A DNA stretch of 64,000 nucleotides from Io17-Chloro-G2 sp965226825 (GCA_965226825.1 CBDDED010000003.1:372001-436000); one strand, 5' to 3'. Counted from the first letter of the stretch, positions 16,218 to 25,233 are shown. The notes: generated from the sequence alone by a model not told the origin. A program made the numbers and translations.

Positions 16218-17483
16218 TTAAGAACTCACGGGCTGGGGTGCCCTTGCCGCGATTTGGTTCTTGAAGGCGACGCCGCCCTTCATAATCAGCTTGATTTTCT
16301 CCCGGTCCCGCAGCACCCCGATGTTCTGCAAGGGGTCGCCGTCCACCACCAGGATGTCGGCCAGCTTGCCGGCCTCGATGGTTCCCAATTCCTTGGCAAG
16401 GTCTACGCACTCGGCGGCCCAGCCCGTAGCCGCCTGGATGGCCTGCATCGGCGTCATCCCCCGCTCGACCAGCAACTGGACCTCTCTTGCGTTGTCTCCG
16501 TGGACAAAGCCCCCGGCGTCGGTGCCGGCAACTACTTTAACCCCGGCGGCCAGCGCTTGGTGCAGGCTTTCCTGGTGGATGCGCATCAGCGCCTCAGCCC
16601 GCTCCCGCATGTGGGGAGCGCTCACTGTGGAATGAAATTCGTAGACCTCAAACGTGGGTACGAAAAAAGTCCCCTGGTCGGCCATCATTTTAACCAGGTC
16701 CGGGTCGTCCGCCAGGTAACACCCGTGCTCTATGGACCCGGCGCCGCCTTTGACCCCCATAGCCAGGCCGGGGCCGCCCACGGCGTGGCACATGGTCCTG
16801 CGGCCCAATGCCCGAGCCTCATCGACCAGGGCCTTGACCTCATCGGGACCGAATTCAATGTCCATCGGCCCGTGGCCCGGACGGGAACTGGCCCCTCCGG
16901 TGGTGGCGAACTTGACCACGTCTGCGCCGGCCATGGCAATTTCCCGGACTTTGGCCCGGATTGCATCGGGACCGTCGGCCACCCCTTCGGGAATGCGGGG
17001 GTCGCCGCGGAACGCGTTGCGGTGTCCCGAGCCGCTGGCCCGGTCGGCCAGGCCGCCGGTAGGCGAGATGATATTAACCGAAACCATCAGGCGCGGGCCG
17101 GGATACAGGCCTTGGTCGATGGCCTGCTTGAACCCAATGTCCAATCCGCCGGCGTCCCGAACGCAGGTGTAACCCGCCGCCAGCGTGTCTTCCAGCGCCT
17201 TGGCCGTGCGAAGGTGGTCCAGGGAAGCTGGCTCGGTCAGCCCCCAGCGTCCGGACAGGTCGTAATTCTTGGATGCCAGGTGGTCGTGGCAATCGATCAA
17301 CCCCGGCAGCAAGGTCATCCCGGTGACGTCCAGAATTTCAGTGTCTTCAGGCATGGCCACGGCCGCCCTGGGGCCGACGGCGACAATATATTGTCCATCA
17401 ATGAGCACGGCGGCATCCTTCACCACCGGCGCGCCGGAGCCGTCGATCAGGTTGGCTCCAATCAATGCCTTCATTGCCTCCAC
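16218..17483 (-). CDS. Amidohydrolase family protein (imidazolonepropionase/prolidase-like)
   Basis: A 421-residue metal-dependent hydrolase of the amidohydrolase superfamily. LPGLIDCHDHLA near residue 80 gives the first HxH metal pair. VVKFATTGGASS contains the bridging lysine position. MCHAVGG and SIEHGCYL supply the next two histidines, and AGTDAGG the catalytic Asp. The closest groups hydrolyse amide or dipeptide-like substrates; the substrate here is unknown. The ATG is preceded by GAGGTGGAGG, a strong ribosome-binding site. It has no catabolic neighbours that would suggest a pathway. Confidence 0.87.
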   Translation of the reverse strand: MEAMKALIGANLIDGSGAPVVKDAAVLIDGQYIVAVGPRAAVAMPEDTEILDVTGMTLLPGLIDCHDHLASKNYDLSGRWGLTEPASLDHLRTAKALEDTLAAGYTCVRDAGGLDIGFKQAIDQGLYPGPRLMVSVNIISPTGGLADRASGSGHRNAFRGDPRIPEGVADGPDAIRAKVREIAMAGADVVKFATTGGASSRPGHGPMDIEFGPDEVKALVDEARALGRRTMCHAVGGPGLAMGVKGGAGSIEHGCYLADDPDLVKMMADQGTFFVPTFEVYEFHSTVSAPHMRERAEALMRIHQESLHQALAAGVKVVAGTDAGGFVHGDNAREVQLLVERGMTPMQAIQAATGWAAECVDLAKELGTIEAGKLADILVVDGDPLQNIGVLRDREKIKLIMKGGVAFKNQIAARAPQPVSS

Positions 17484-17687
17484 CTCTCAATTGCTGCCGC
17501 TACTAGCTGGGATGCTAAGTAACCCATGTTTTGTTGTCAAGACGGCCCATGCGCGCTCCGAGACTGTGTATTTCACGGCGTACGACCCAATCCCCCCCAT
17601 TCTCTGAGGGTAGGCAGGGCCGACGTCAACCGGAATTTGCTCCAAAATAGCGCCCTGCACCTATGGGTTAATTCTCCGTTCAGTCGC

Positions 17688-17693
17688 TATAAT
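17688..17693 (+). promoter_or_regulatory. Candidate -10 element for the beta-propeller lipoprotein gene
   Basis: A perfect TATAAT lies about 90 bases upstream of the chosen ATG at 17783, in the AT-richer end of the 299-base gap between divergent genes (17484-17782). No good -35 box is seen at 16-18 bases. I see nothing else in that gap. Confidence 0.4.
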
Positions 17694-17782
17694 TTGGATA
17701 ATTGCTAAAATCTCGACCAAAAATGTTGACTCCAACCCATAAGGTAATCTCTGGTGTTGAAACTGTGCGGTGTGGTGGTGGA

Positions 17783-18826
17783 ATGAGGAATATTTGGGTA
17801 GTCCGGGTGCTTGCGTGGTGTGTTGTGTTGATGGCGATGGCTCTGGCCGCTGCCTGCGGGGGTTCCTCCGGTGACCGGATCGCTTTTGTGACCACCGGGG
17901 GCGGCGACCCGGAAATAGCCGTGCTGGACGTCAGAACCGGGGAGATAACTACCCTGACTGAGAACCAGAGCGAAGAGCTTTCTCCCCGCTGGTCGCCGGA
18001 CGGCAAAACCATCGCCTTTTCTTCCGACCAGTCCGGGGAGTTGGAGATTAACCTTTTGGACGTGAAGGAGCGCACCATCACCAGGTTGACCTACAACGGA
18101 GGCGATGACCGGACACCTCTGTGGTCGCCCGACGGAGACCGCATCGCGTTCATGTCCGAGCACGATGATAGGTCTGATATGTACGTGATGGCCCTGGCCG
18201 GAGGCGAACCGAACCGCATTTCCATCAATGCGGGCAACTCCGGTGATCCCATCCTGGGAGACTGGTCTCCCGATGGCCAATGGCTGGTGTTCTACAGCGA
18301 CGGCTCGGGCGACGGTTCCGAAGAAGAAAGAGGTCTGTGGGTGAGGAACCCCAACGGCGTGAACATTCTTCGTCTGACCACGGGTATGGACCTGGACCCG
18401 GCGTGGTCTCCCGACGGAGATATGATCGCCTTCGTCCGCCGGGAGAATGGCAGCGACGACATCTTTGTTCTGCGTTTCCTGGGCGGGGGGTCCACACCGG
18501 GTGAGTTCGAGATCAGCCGTTTGACCCAGCACGAGTCCAACGACCAGTCTCCCAACTGGTCCCCAGACGGCCTCAACCTGGTGTTCGTCTCATACCGCGA
18601 CGGCAACGGCGAAATCTATTCGATGGCCGCAGACGGGTCAAAACAACGCCGGCTTACCAACAACGAAGCCGATGACGTGACCCCCGACTGGTCGCCCGAT
18701 AGCCGGCGCATTGTTTTTGTTTCCTACGTGTACGGCCAATCGGAAGTGTTTGTCATGAACGCCGACGGATCCGACCAGCGGCGTTTGACCAACAACTCTG
18801 CCGAAGACTACGACCCCAACTGGTGA
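17783..18826 (+). CDS. TolB-like beta-propeller lipoprotein (PD40 repeats)
   Basis: The protein is 347 residues from the ATG at 17783. It begins with a lipoprotein signal peptide (MRNIWVVRVLAWCVVLMAM), and LAAAC makes Cys25 the lipidated residue. The mature part is a row of TolB/PD40 blades, each with a W-SPDG core: SPRWSPDGKTIAFSS, TPLWSPDGDRIAFMS, DWSPDGQWLVFYS, PAWSPDGDMIAFV, PNWSPDGLNLVFVS and PDWSPDSRRIVFVS. It therefore sits on the outer face of the membrane and probably binds a protein or glycan ligand; no enzyme motif is visible. An upstream in-frame ATG at 17702 would put 27 polar residues before the signal peptide and is less likely. No tol-pal genes are near. Confidence 0.82.
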   Translation: MRNIWVVRVLAWCVVLMAMALAAACGGSSGDRIAFVTTGGGDPEIAVLDVRTGEITTLTENQSEELSPRWSPDGKTIAFSSDQSGELEINLLDVKERTITRLTYNGGDDRTPLWSPDGDRIAFMSEHDDRSDMYVMALAGGEPNRISINAGNSGDPILGDWSPDGQWLVFYSDGSGDGSEEERGLWVRNPNGVNILRLTTGMDLDPAWSPDGDMIAFVRRENGSDDIFVLRFLGGGSTPGEFEISRLTQHESNDQSPNWSPDGLNLVFVSYRDGNGEIYSMAADGSKQRRLTNNEADDVTPDWSPDSRRIVFVSYVYGQSEVFVMNADGSDQRRLTNNSAEDYDPNW

Positions 18827-19027
18827 GCCCCAACCAGTAAGCTGGGGAAGGCGGCGGCCTGGCCGCTAAAGGTTGGTCGGCCGTAGACTCGAAAAGAGCC
18901 GAATGTTAAACTTCCCCAACGCTATCCGGCCGCTATGGTCGGGCTCCCTAGACCTCTGGAACCCCGTGCAATTCTAACCTCTGGATCCTTGGGGAATACT
19001 AACAACCCCTGGCAATTGCTGGTCAAC

Positions 19028-19606
19028 ATGGATTACCGCCGCATCGCCCCGATGATGGGCGCTCTTTGGTCTCCCATCGCCGCCGTTACCACTGCCTGGA
19101 ATGACCGGCCCAACGCCCAGATTGCAGTGGCCATTGCCGCTGCGTCCATTGTGCCGGACAAGTCTCGGGTGCTGCTGCAAATCTACAAGACAAACCACAC
19201 CCACGGCATGATTCTGCAAAGCGGGGCGTTCGCGCTGAATTTCCTGAAGCCCACCCAGTTGGGGTTGATCAAAGACTTTGGCTTTGTGTCCGGTCGGGAC
19301 CAGGACAAACTGGCAAATGTGCCGTTTTCCTCGGGGTTGTCGGGAAGCCCGCTCCTGGAAGATTGCTTCGGGTACCTGGACTGCCGGGTCGTCAACGGAA
19401 TGGACGGCGGCGACATGACCTGCTTCCTGGCCGACGTGATTGATGGAAAGACATTGGTTGAGGGAGAGCCACTGTGGTGGCGGGATGCTCGCAGGCAGAT
19501 TCCCGCCGGCTGGATGGAGGAGTGGGACCGGAAAATTTCCGGCGAGATACAGGTTTCTACGGCCACAATGGACAAAATCGATTATTCCCCCTGGAAGCCC
19601 GGTTAA
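19028..19606 (+). CDS. Flavin reductase-like FMN-binding protein
   Basis: A protein of about 192 residues with the split-barrel FMN-binding fold. The opening MDYRRIAPMMGALWSPIAAVTTAWNDRPN and the later NHTHGMILQSGAFALNFL match the flavin-reductase/DIM6-NTAB family, whose members reduce FMN or FAD with NAD(P)H or act as flavin-dependent oxidoreductases. The start is uncertain. ATG 19028 fits the family N-terminus, while an in-frame ATG at 18935 adds 31 residues without similarity; neither has a good ribosome-binding site. It is followed after 40 bases by the PncC-nucleotidylyltransferase gene. Confidence 0.8.
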   Translation: MDYRRIAPMMGALWSPIAAVTTAWNDRPNAQIAVAIAAASIVPDKSRVLLQIYKTNHTHGMILQSGAFALNFLKPTQLGLIKDFGFVSGRDQDKLANVPFSSGLSGSPLLEDCFGYLDCRVVNGMDGGDMTCFLADVIDGKTLVEGEPLWWRDARRQIPAGWMEEWDRKISGEIQVSTATMDKIDYSPWKPG

Positions 19607-19646
19607 TTTTCCCCGGTACACGGGGATTTCAGGTGCGGTTGACAAC

Positions 19647-20819
19647 ATGCCTCCCGAACAAGAGCCGATAGAACAGGTCCGCAGGGTCGTCGAAGAAATA
19701 CATGCCACCCCTCCCCAGGCCGTGGTGGCGGTTGCCGGCGCGGGCAGCCAGGCATTGGCCTGGTTGTTGGGCGTTGCCGGAGCCTCCCGCACCCTCCTGG
19801 AGGCGCTGGTCCCTTACGGAAGATTATCGATGATCGACTTCCTGGGCAGCGAGCCCGCCCAGTTTGTGTCTGCTGAAACCGCGCGGCTTATGGCTCGCTC
19901 CGCCTACCGGAAAGCCGCGACGTTGAGGGAAGACGCCGGGCCGGTCTTTGGTCTGTCCTGTACCGCGACTATCGCCACCGACCGGTTCAAGCGGGGCGAA
20001 CACCGGGCCCACGTGGCGGTTTGGGACGCATCCGGCTGCACCCAATACAACCTGAGCCTGTTCAAGGGACTCCGTGACCGGGATGGAGAAGAAGAGCTGG
20101 TCAGCCGGCTACTGGTCCAGGCTTTGGCCAAGGCATCCGGGGTTGACTCGATATTGTCCCTGGAGGTGCTGGACCTTGTGGAGGTCACCAGGCAGGACTC
20201 CCTGGAAGTTCTGCGGGCCAACCATCCGGACCCGGTAGACCTGCTGCTGTCCGGTGACGCCGATTGCGTGTTGGTCCACCCGGACGGCTCTATGGTCGTC
20301 GACGAACCCTGGGAAGGAGCGGTGCTGCCCGGATCGTTTCGCCCTTATCACCAGGGCCATGAAAATTTGGCCAAGGTAGCGGAGCAGATTCTCGACCGCC
20401 CGGTGGTGTTCGAGCTTTCGGTGCTAAACGTCGACAAACCGCCGCTGGATGCAGACGAAATTAAACAGCGGGTGGCCCAGTTTGCCGGTAAAGCCCCGGT
20501 GGCGCTCACACGGGCCGAAACCTTCCGCAAGAAAGCAGGACTGTTTCCAAACTGCCCCTTTGTTGTTGGCGCTGATACGGCGGAGCGTTTGGTGGCGGAA
20601 AGGTACTACGGCAACTCACGGTCGGGCATGCTGACCGCATTGGCTGAAATCTGGGCGGCCGGCTGCCGGTTCCTGGTGGCAGGCCGGTGGGAGGACGGCC
20701 GGTTCAGGACCCTGGACGAGGTGCCCATCCCCGAGGGTTTCTCGCCAATCTTCGACCAAATCCCAGAGTCCCAGTTCCGCGAGGACATTTCATCCACGGT
20801 CATACGCTCCGAACCCTGA
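19647..20819 (+). CDS. PncC/CinA-C domain fused to an HxGH nucleotidylyltransferase domain
   Basis: A 390-residue two-domain protein. Residues ~10-180 resemble the CinA C-terminal/PncC nicotinamide-nucleotide amidase: GVAGASRTLLEALVPY, FVSAETARLMARSAYRKA, VFGLSCTATIATDR. Residues ~220-390 form a nucleotidylyltransferase-like Rossmann domain with GSFRPYHQGH at 229-238 (the GxFxPxHxGH motif) and a C-terminal ISSTVIR motif, as in NMN/NaMN adenylyltransferases and coenzyme-A enzymes. In NAD salvage, PncC turns NMN into nicotinate mononucleotide and an adenylyltransferase makes the dinucleotide, so one chain could carry consecutive steps. This is an inference. ATG 19647 was chosen because upstream codons overlap the flavin-reductase gene. 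Confidence 0.75.
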   Translation: MPPEQEPIEQVRRVVEEIHATPPQAVVAVAGAGSQALAWLLGVAGASRTLLEALVPYGRLSMIDFLGSEPAQFVSAETARLMARSAYRKAATLREDAGPVFGLSCTATIATDRFKRGEHRAHVAVWDASGCTQYNLSLFKGLRDRDGEEELVSRLLVQALAKASGVDSILSLEVLDLVEVTRQDSLEVLRANHPDPVDLLLSGDADCVLVHPDGSMVVDEPWEGAVLPGSFRPYHQGHENLAKVAEQILDRPVVFELSVLNVDKPPLDADEIKQRVAQFAGKAPVALTRAETFRKKAGLFPNCPFVVGADTAERLVAERYYGNSRSGMLTALAEIWAAGCRFLVAGRWEDGRFRTLDEVPIPEGFSPIFDQIPESQFREDISSTVIRSEP

Positions 20820-20940
20820 AACCTGCATAGGCATACCCGTCGAGCTTCAAGCCGTGACGCGTTTCAAAAAATAGCTGGGAATTTCGCCGGGAGCCGCCCG
20901 GCAACCGTAGCAAACCATTCAGTAAACCCTTCGCCCGAAA

Positions 20941-20971
20941 TTGACGATACCCAGTGCCGTTGTTGTATGAT
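20941..20971 (+). promoter_or_regulatory. Candidate promoter of the nuo operon
   Basis: TTGACG (20941-20946, five of six matches) and TATGAT (20966-20971, five of six) are separated by 19 bases, slightly longer than ideal. The pair lies 75 bases before nuoA in the 226-base gap after the PncC-fusion gene. Confidence 0.5.
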
Positions 20972-21045
20972 TACCGTCTGGAGTTTGAGGTTGTTCGGGC
21001 TCCGGCGTCATCGTTCATTGACCGACATTTGGTAAGCGGGCCGCG

Positions 21046-21474
21046 GTGGTTATGTGGGGCTTGTTCCCGGTCGAATTACAGGCGTTTAACTCGGACGTAT
21101 TTTCAGAAAACTGGACTGCGGTGGCCATCTCGGCAATTGTGGCGACCGCGGCAATCGTCGGCATGTTTGCCGCTTCCCGGATTTTGTCCGCTCGCCGCCG
21201 GTCAGACATAAAGGTCACCACCTACGAATGCGGGATACCGGCGACGCCGTACAATTGGTCAAACATCAACATCCGCTTCTACGTTTTCGCGATTCTGTTC
21301 TTGATCTTCGACGTGGAAGCGGTCTTTCTTTTCCCCTGGGCAGTGATTTTCCTGGACCAGAAAGTTTTGCAGGCCAACGCCGTGCCGTTCTACGCCATGC
21401 TGATGTTCCTGGGAGTCTTGGTCTTCGCTATTGTTTACGCTTGGAAGAAGGGGGCGCTGGATTGGCAGAGATAA
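21046..21474 (+). CDS. nuoA: NADH-quinone oxidoreductase subunit A
   Basis: NuoA is a small membrane subunit at the joint of the peripheral and membrane arms of complex I. The 142-residue protein has three hydrophobic helices. Its signature is TYECGIPATPYNWSNINIRFYVFAILFLIFDVEAVFLFPWAV, which contains the conserved YECG loop and acidic FDVE of helix 2. It starts at GTG 21046 or ATG 21052 and is the first gene of the nuoABCDHIJKLMN cluster. Confidence 0.96.
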   Translation: MVMWGLFPVELQAFNSDVFSENWTAVAISAIVATAAIVGMFAASRILSARRRSDIKVTTYECGIPATPYNWSNINIRFYVFAILFLIFDVEAVFLFPWAVIFLDQKVLQANAVPFYAMLMFLGVLVFAIVYAWKKGALDWQR

Positions 21475-21995
21475 ACTCGAGCGGCGGAAATCAGCCCGGC
21501 CCCAGTACGCTTCACATGGCTACCGCCGGGAAAGTCCCGGGGGTCATCACCACCACCACGGAGCAGTTGTTTGCGATGGCCCGCAAGTCGTCCCTATGGA
21601 CCCTCAGCTTCGGTCTGGCTTGCTGCGCCATTGAAATGATGTCCACCTACATGGCCCATTACGATTTCGACCGGTTTGGCGTAGTGACTTGGCCTTCTCC
21701 CCGTCAATCTGACGTTATGATCGTAGCGGGCACGGTGGTCAAAAAGATGGCTGAGCCGATCCGCCTGTTGTACGAGCAGATGCCCGAACCCAAATGGGTC
21801 ATCGCGATGGGAAGCTGCGCCACCAACGGCGGCCCGTACTACCGCTCTTATTCGGTGGTTATGGGCGTGGACCACATCATTCCGGTGGACGTGTATGTCC
21901 CCGGATGCCCGCCCCGCCCCGAGGCTTTGCTGTACGGCATCATGAAACTGCAAGAGAAGATCATGGATGACGCGGGCCGCAGTGCCAACGCCTGA
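21462..21995 (+). CDS. nuoB: NADH-quinone oxidoreductase subunit B
   Basis: NuoB carries cluster N2, the last iron-sulphur centre before quinone. All four cysteine ligands are visible: the CC pair in LACCAIEMM, GSCATNGGPYY and VPGCPPRPEALLYG. The start is debatable. TTG 21462 overlaps the end of nuoA and has AAGAAGGGGG seven bases upstream, giving 177 residues. ATG 21516 gives 159 residues but has no ribosome-binding site. The gene overlaps nuoC by 29 bases. Confidence 0.95.
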   Translation: MAEINSSGGNQPGPSTLHMATAGKVPGVITTTTEQLFAMARKSSLWTLSFGLACCAIEMMSTYMAHYDFDRFGVVTWPSPRQSDVMIVAGTVVKKMAEPIRLLYEQMPEPKWVIAMGSCATNGGPYYRSYSVVMGVDHIIPVDVYVPGCPPRPEALLYGIMKLQEKIMDDAGRSANA

Positions 21996-22515
21996 TAACC
22001 TCCAACCCGGACCGGCAGACCTGGCGGAACTGGATTCCTTGAGCCCGTCCAACCGCCAACTGCTCCAAAGCATGGTGGAGGCTCTTGGCGAGTTGCATCC
22101 CCAGCCGGGGACCCTCCACGACTTGCCTCAGGTTACCGTCAATGCCGATGAGCTGGACAAGGCCTGCCGCATAGCCAAAGACTCCCCGCTGTTGAATGCC
22201 AACCAGTTGATGTGCCTGGCCTGCGTGGACTACCAGGAAAATTTTCAGCTCGTATATTTCCTGCGTTCACTGGAAGACAACGGGGAGCCGGCTCCCACCA
22301 TGGTAATCAAGGGCGTTGTTCCCTACGACCAGCCGCGGGCGCCGTCGGTGGTTTCGGTTTGGCGGGCCGCGGAGTGGTACGAGCGGGAAGCCCACGATTT
22401 ATTCGGAGTAACCTTTGAGGGTCACCCCAACCTTTCGCCTCTCCTGCTTTACGAGGGGTTTGAAGGGTTTCCCGGAAGGAAGGAATTCCCCCTCAACGAA
22501 TACCAGGAGTTCTAG
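21967..22515 (+). CDS. nuoC: NADH-quinone oxidoreductase subunit C
   Basis: NuoC (30-kDa subunit) is a peripheral-arm protein contacting NuoD and NuoB. The 182-residue protein has the signature YEREAHDLFGVTFEGHPNLSPLLLYEGFEGFPGRKEFP near the C-terminus. An extra ~40 polar residues precede the conserved domain. The ATG lies inside the last ten codons of nuoB. Confidence 0.94.
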   Translation: MTRAAVPTPDNLQPGPADLAELDSLSPSNRQLLQSMVEALGELHPQPGTLHDLPQVTVNADELDKACRIAKDSPLLNANQLMCLACVDYQENFQLVYFLRSLEDNGEPAPTMVIKGVVPYDQPRAPSVVSVWRAAEWYEREAHDLFGVTFEGHPNLSPLLLYEGFEGFPGRKEFPLNEYQEF

Positions 22516-22520
22516 CGCCC

Positions 22521-22775
22521 TTGCAGCGGCTGACCGTTGTCCAATTAACCGCCCGGATTACTTTCGACGATGGCGTGTACCTGGCCAAAGTGGACCAACT
22601 GCCTGTTGAGGCCACTGGGGCTACCCCCGAGCGGGCCCAGGACGAGCTGGCGGCGGTGGTCCGGTCCTGGATTCAGGCCCAGGACAGCAGTGACGGCCTG
22701 GAATCCAGCCTTTCGGCGGCCGGGTTTTCTGGAGTGACCGAGGACACCGAGATCGAATTGGAGTTCGTTGAGTAG
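22521..22775 (+). CDS. Small hypothetical protein in the nuo operon, HicB-like fold
   Basis: An 84-residue acidic protein starting at TTG 22521, with AGGAG eleven bases upstream inside the end of nuoC. Its pattern ITFDDGVYLAKVDQLPVEATGATPERAQDELAAVVRSWI resembles the partial RNase-H-like fold of HicB-type proteins, in which paired strands 'DGxYxAxxxxLP' precede a helix. There is no DNA-binding tail and no HicA toxin partner nearby. It is not a recognised complex I subunit. It lies 5 bases after nuoC and 146 bases before nuoD. Confidence 0.6.
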   Translation: MQRLTVVQLTARITFDDGVYLAKVDQLPVEATGATPERAQDELAAVVRSWIQAQDSSDGLESSLSAAGFSGVTEDTEIELEFVE

Positions 22776-22921
22776 CCAGCCCGTTTCGCCGCGGCCGGGC
22801 TTTGATCGCGCCTAGATAAACCCACGGCCGTTGGCCGGACGCTCCACCGCCTTATCGCGGAGCGCCGGCAATCGGCTCTAGCGAACCGGAATTATGGATT
22901 TGACCGGACTATGAACAGCAG

Positions 22922-24052
22922 ATGATGCAAAATCCTTCCAACCAACAGGCCGTTGGAGAGCCGCTGGAAATGCTGCTCAACATGGGGCCGCAACACCCCT
23001 CGACCCACGGCGTGTTTCGCATGGTGCTCTGGGTGGACGGGGAGAAAATTGTGGACATGGAACCCCACATCGGCTACCTCCACCGCGGTTCGGAAAAGCT
23101 GTGCGAAGGGGAGCAGTACCACCAGGTCATCACCCTTTTTGACCGCATGGATTACATCGCCAACTTCAACAACGAGTTGGTGTACTGCATGGCGGTGGAA
23201 AAACTGATGGGGCTGGAAGTGCCGGAGCGTGCCGAATATGTCCGCGTCATCCTGTGCGAGTTGAACCGCATTGCCAGCCATCTGCTTTTCGTGGCTACCA
23301 TGGGATTGGATGCAGGGGCAATGACCCCGTCCATGTTTTGCTTTCGAGGCCGGGAACGTGTTCAGGGCCTGTTCGAAGCGGTGTCCGGCGCTCGAATGAT
23401 GCACAACTATCTGAGGGTAGGAGGCCTGAAAGAGGACCTCCCCGAAAACTTCTCCGAGATGGTCACCGACCTGATTCCCCTGCTCAGGGAAGATATTGAA
23501 GAGTCGGACAAGCTGCTTACCTTCAACGAAATTTTCCTGGCCCGGTTGAAAGACGTCGGCGCTATTTCCGTTGAGGACGCCCTGGACTATGGTCTTACGG
23601 GACCATGCCTGCGGGCGTGCGGCCTGGACTATGACCTGCGGAAGCAGGAACCGTACTCGGTCTACGACCGGTTTGAATTTGAGGTCCCTGTGGGACTTGA
23701 CGGCGACTCCTGGGACCGCCATTACGTGCGAGTCCAGGAGATGTACGAGTCTTTAAGCATCGTAGAGCAGGCAGTGGCCCAGATGCCCGGCGGCAGCGTA
23801 GCCTCATCCCTCGGCCGCCGGTTGATTCGCCCTCCGGCTGGAGAAATTTACGTCAAGGCTGAAAATCCTCGGGGAGAGATCGGCGTTTACCTGGTCAGCG
23901 ACGGCACCGACCGCCCCTACCGGGTCAAAGTGAGGCCGCCGTCGTTCTGCAACCTTTCCGCTATTAGGACTATGCTCCAGGGTGCCTGGGTGGCCGACTC
24001 CGTGGTGATTCTGGGTTCTTTGGACATTGTGCTGGGAGAGGTGGACCGGTGA
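22922..24052 (+). CDS. nuoD: NADH-quinone oxidoreductase subunit D
   Basis: NuoD (49-kDa subunit) forms the quinone pocket with NuoB. The 376-residue protein has the classic NMGPQHPSTHGVFRMVLWVDGE opening (the HPSTHG loop contacts quinone), EPHIGYLHRGSEKL, NRIASHLLF, GARMMHNYLRVGG, and an ending around PSFCNLSAIRTMLQG. It is NuoD-length and not fused to NuoC. Its GTGA stop overlaps the nuoH start by four bases. A 146-base stretch without a gene precedes it. Confidence 0.97.
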   Translation: MMQNPSNQQAVGEPLEMLLNMGPQHPSTHGVFRMVLWVDGEKIVDMEPHIGYLHRGSEKLCEGEQYHQVITLFDRMDYIANFNNELVYCMAVEKLMGLEVPERAEYVRVILCELNRIASHLLFVATMGLDAGAMTPSMFCFRGRERVQGLFEAVSGARMMHNYLRVGGLKEDLPENFSEMVTDLIPLLREDIEESDKLLTFNEIFLARLKDVGAISVEDALDYGLTGPCLRACGLDYDLRKQEPYSVYDRFEFEVPVGLDGDSWDRHYVRVQEMYESLSIVEQAVAQMPGGSVASSLGRRLIRPPAGEIYVKAENPRGEIGVYLVSDGTDRPYRVKVRPPSFCNLSAIRTMLQGAWVADSVVILGSLDIVLGEVDR

Positions 24053-25233
24053 CTTCCCCCCTGATCCCGATGGCCGTCGGCGTCACTGGCATCCTGTGGG
24101 ACACTCTGGCGCTGTTGGTCCTTTTCGTGGCTCTGTCTATTGTGGTTTTGTCTTTGGTCTGGCTGGAACGCAAGGTGCTGGGCCGGTTGCAGCGCCGCCT
24201 GGGGCCCACGCGCACCGGCCCCATGGGGCTGCTCCAACCGGTGGCCGACGCCCTGAAATTGATTCTGAAGGAGGACATACTTCCCGCGTCTGCGGAGAGG
24301 TCGATGTTCTGGCTGGCGCCGGTGATAGTCGTGGTGCCCGCCTTCATGATTTGGGTCACTATTCCGGCCGCTCAGAATGCAGTCGTGAAGAACCTGGACC
24401 TGGGGTTGCTATACATAACCGCGTTCTCGGTGATGGGTATTTTGGGGCTGGTGATGGCCGGCTGGGGATCGGCCAACAAGTACGCCGCCCTCGGGGGATT
24501 GCGCGCGGCTGCCCAGTTGATCAGCTATGAAATCCCGGTGATCATGGTGGTCATTGGGGTGGCCATGCTGGCTCAATCCCTGGACTTGCGTGAGATTGTG
24601 GGAAGGCAACAGCCCGTACCATTCGTGCTGATTCAGCCCCTGGGGCTGGTGATCTTCTTCATTGCCGGCTTGGCCGAAGTAGGCCGAACACCGTTTGACA
24701 TTTATTTCGCCGAGTCGGAGATTGTCGGTGGACCCTTTGTGGAATACAGCGGCGCCCACTGGTCGGTGTTCTTCTTGGCGGAATACATAAACACCTTCGC
24801 CATCGCCGCCCTTACCGTGTTGCTGTTTCTCGGGGGATGGTCCGGGCCGCTCCTGTCCGGTGCTTGGGCCATCGTGTGGTTCTTGCTCAAGGTTTACGCC
24901 GTGATTCTGGTCATATTCTGGATTCGCGGGACCTTCCCCCGGCTGAGGGTAGACCAGCTTATGGCCTTTGCCTGGAAGGTTATGGCCCCCATGTCATTCT
25001 TCGTAGTGATTATCACGGCGGTCTACCAGTTCTACAATTGGCCGGCCTGGTCTTTGACTTTAATGTCCAGCGCCGGGCTGTTGGTGGTTGCTTTTCTCAT
25101 CCACCGGCGGTTGTCCGGACCGGCGAACCGGGTGGCCCAGGTGCAGGCCAGGCAAATGGCTCTGAATCAGCGTCGGAGGGCCGCAGCAGCTATGGCGGCA
25201 TCCGGGGATCAGGCGGCTGCGAATGTTGAATAG
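24049..25233 (+). CDS. nuoH: NADH-quinone oxidoreductase subunit H
   Basis: NuoH links quinone reduction to proton movement in the membrane arm. The 394-residue protein has about eight hydrophobic helices. Conserved loops include WLERKVLGRLQRRLGPTRTGPMGLLQPVADALKLILKED, the AAAQLISYEIP loop, and GLAEVGRTPFDIYFAESEIVGGPFVEYSG with its quinone-side acidic residues. The GTG start overlaps the nuoD stop. A charged, Ala/Arg-rich tail of about 50 residues follows the last helix. Confidence 0.97.
   Translation: MTSPLIPMAVGVTGILWDTLALLVLFVALSIVVLSLVWLERKVLGRLQRRLGPTRTGPMGLLQPVADALKLILKEDILPASAERSMFWLAPVIVVVPAFMIWVTIPAAQNAVVKNLDLGLLYITAFSVMGILGLVMAGWGSANKYAALGGLRAAAQLISYEIPVIMVVIGVAMLAQSLDLREIVGRQQPVPFVLIQPLGLVIFFIAGLAEVGRTPFDIYFAESEIVGGPFVEYSGAHWSVFFLAEYINTFAIAALTVLLFLGGWSGPLLSGAWAIVWFLLKVYAVILVIFWIRGTFPRLRVDQLMAFAWKVMAPMSFFVVIITAVYQFYNWPAWSLTLMSSAGLLVVAFLIHRRLSGPANRVAQVQARQMALNQRRRAAAAMAASGDQAAANVE

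Noticed and set aside
16197..17522. Plus-strand reading frame of 441 codons
   Set aside because: It is fully antisense to the amidohydrolase gene, which has all metal motifs and a strong ribosome-binding site. The opposite frame has no family similarity.
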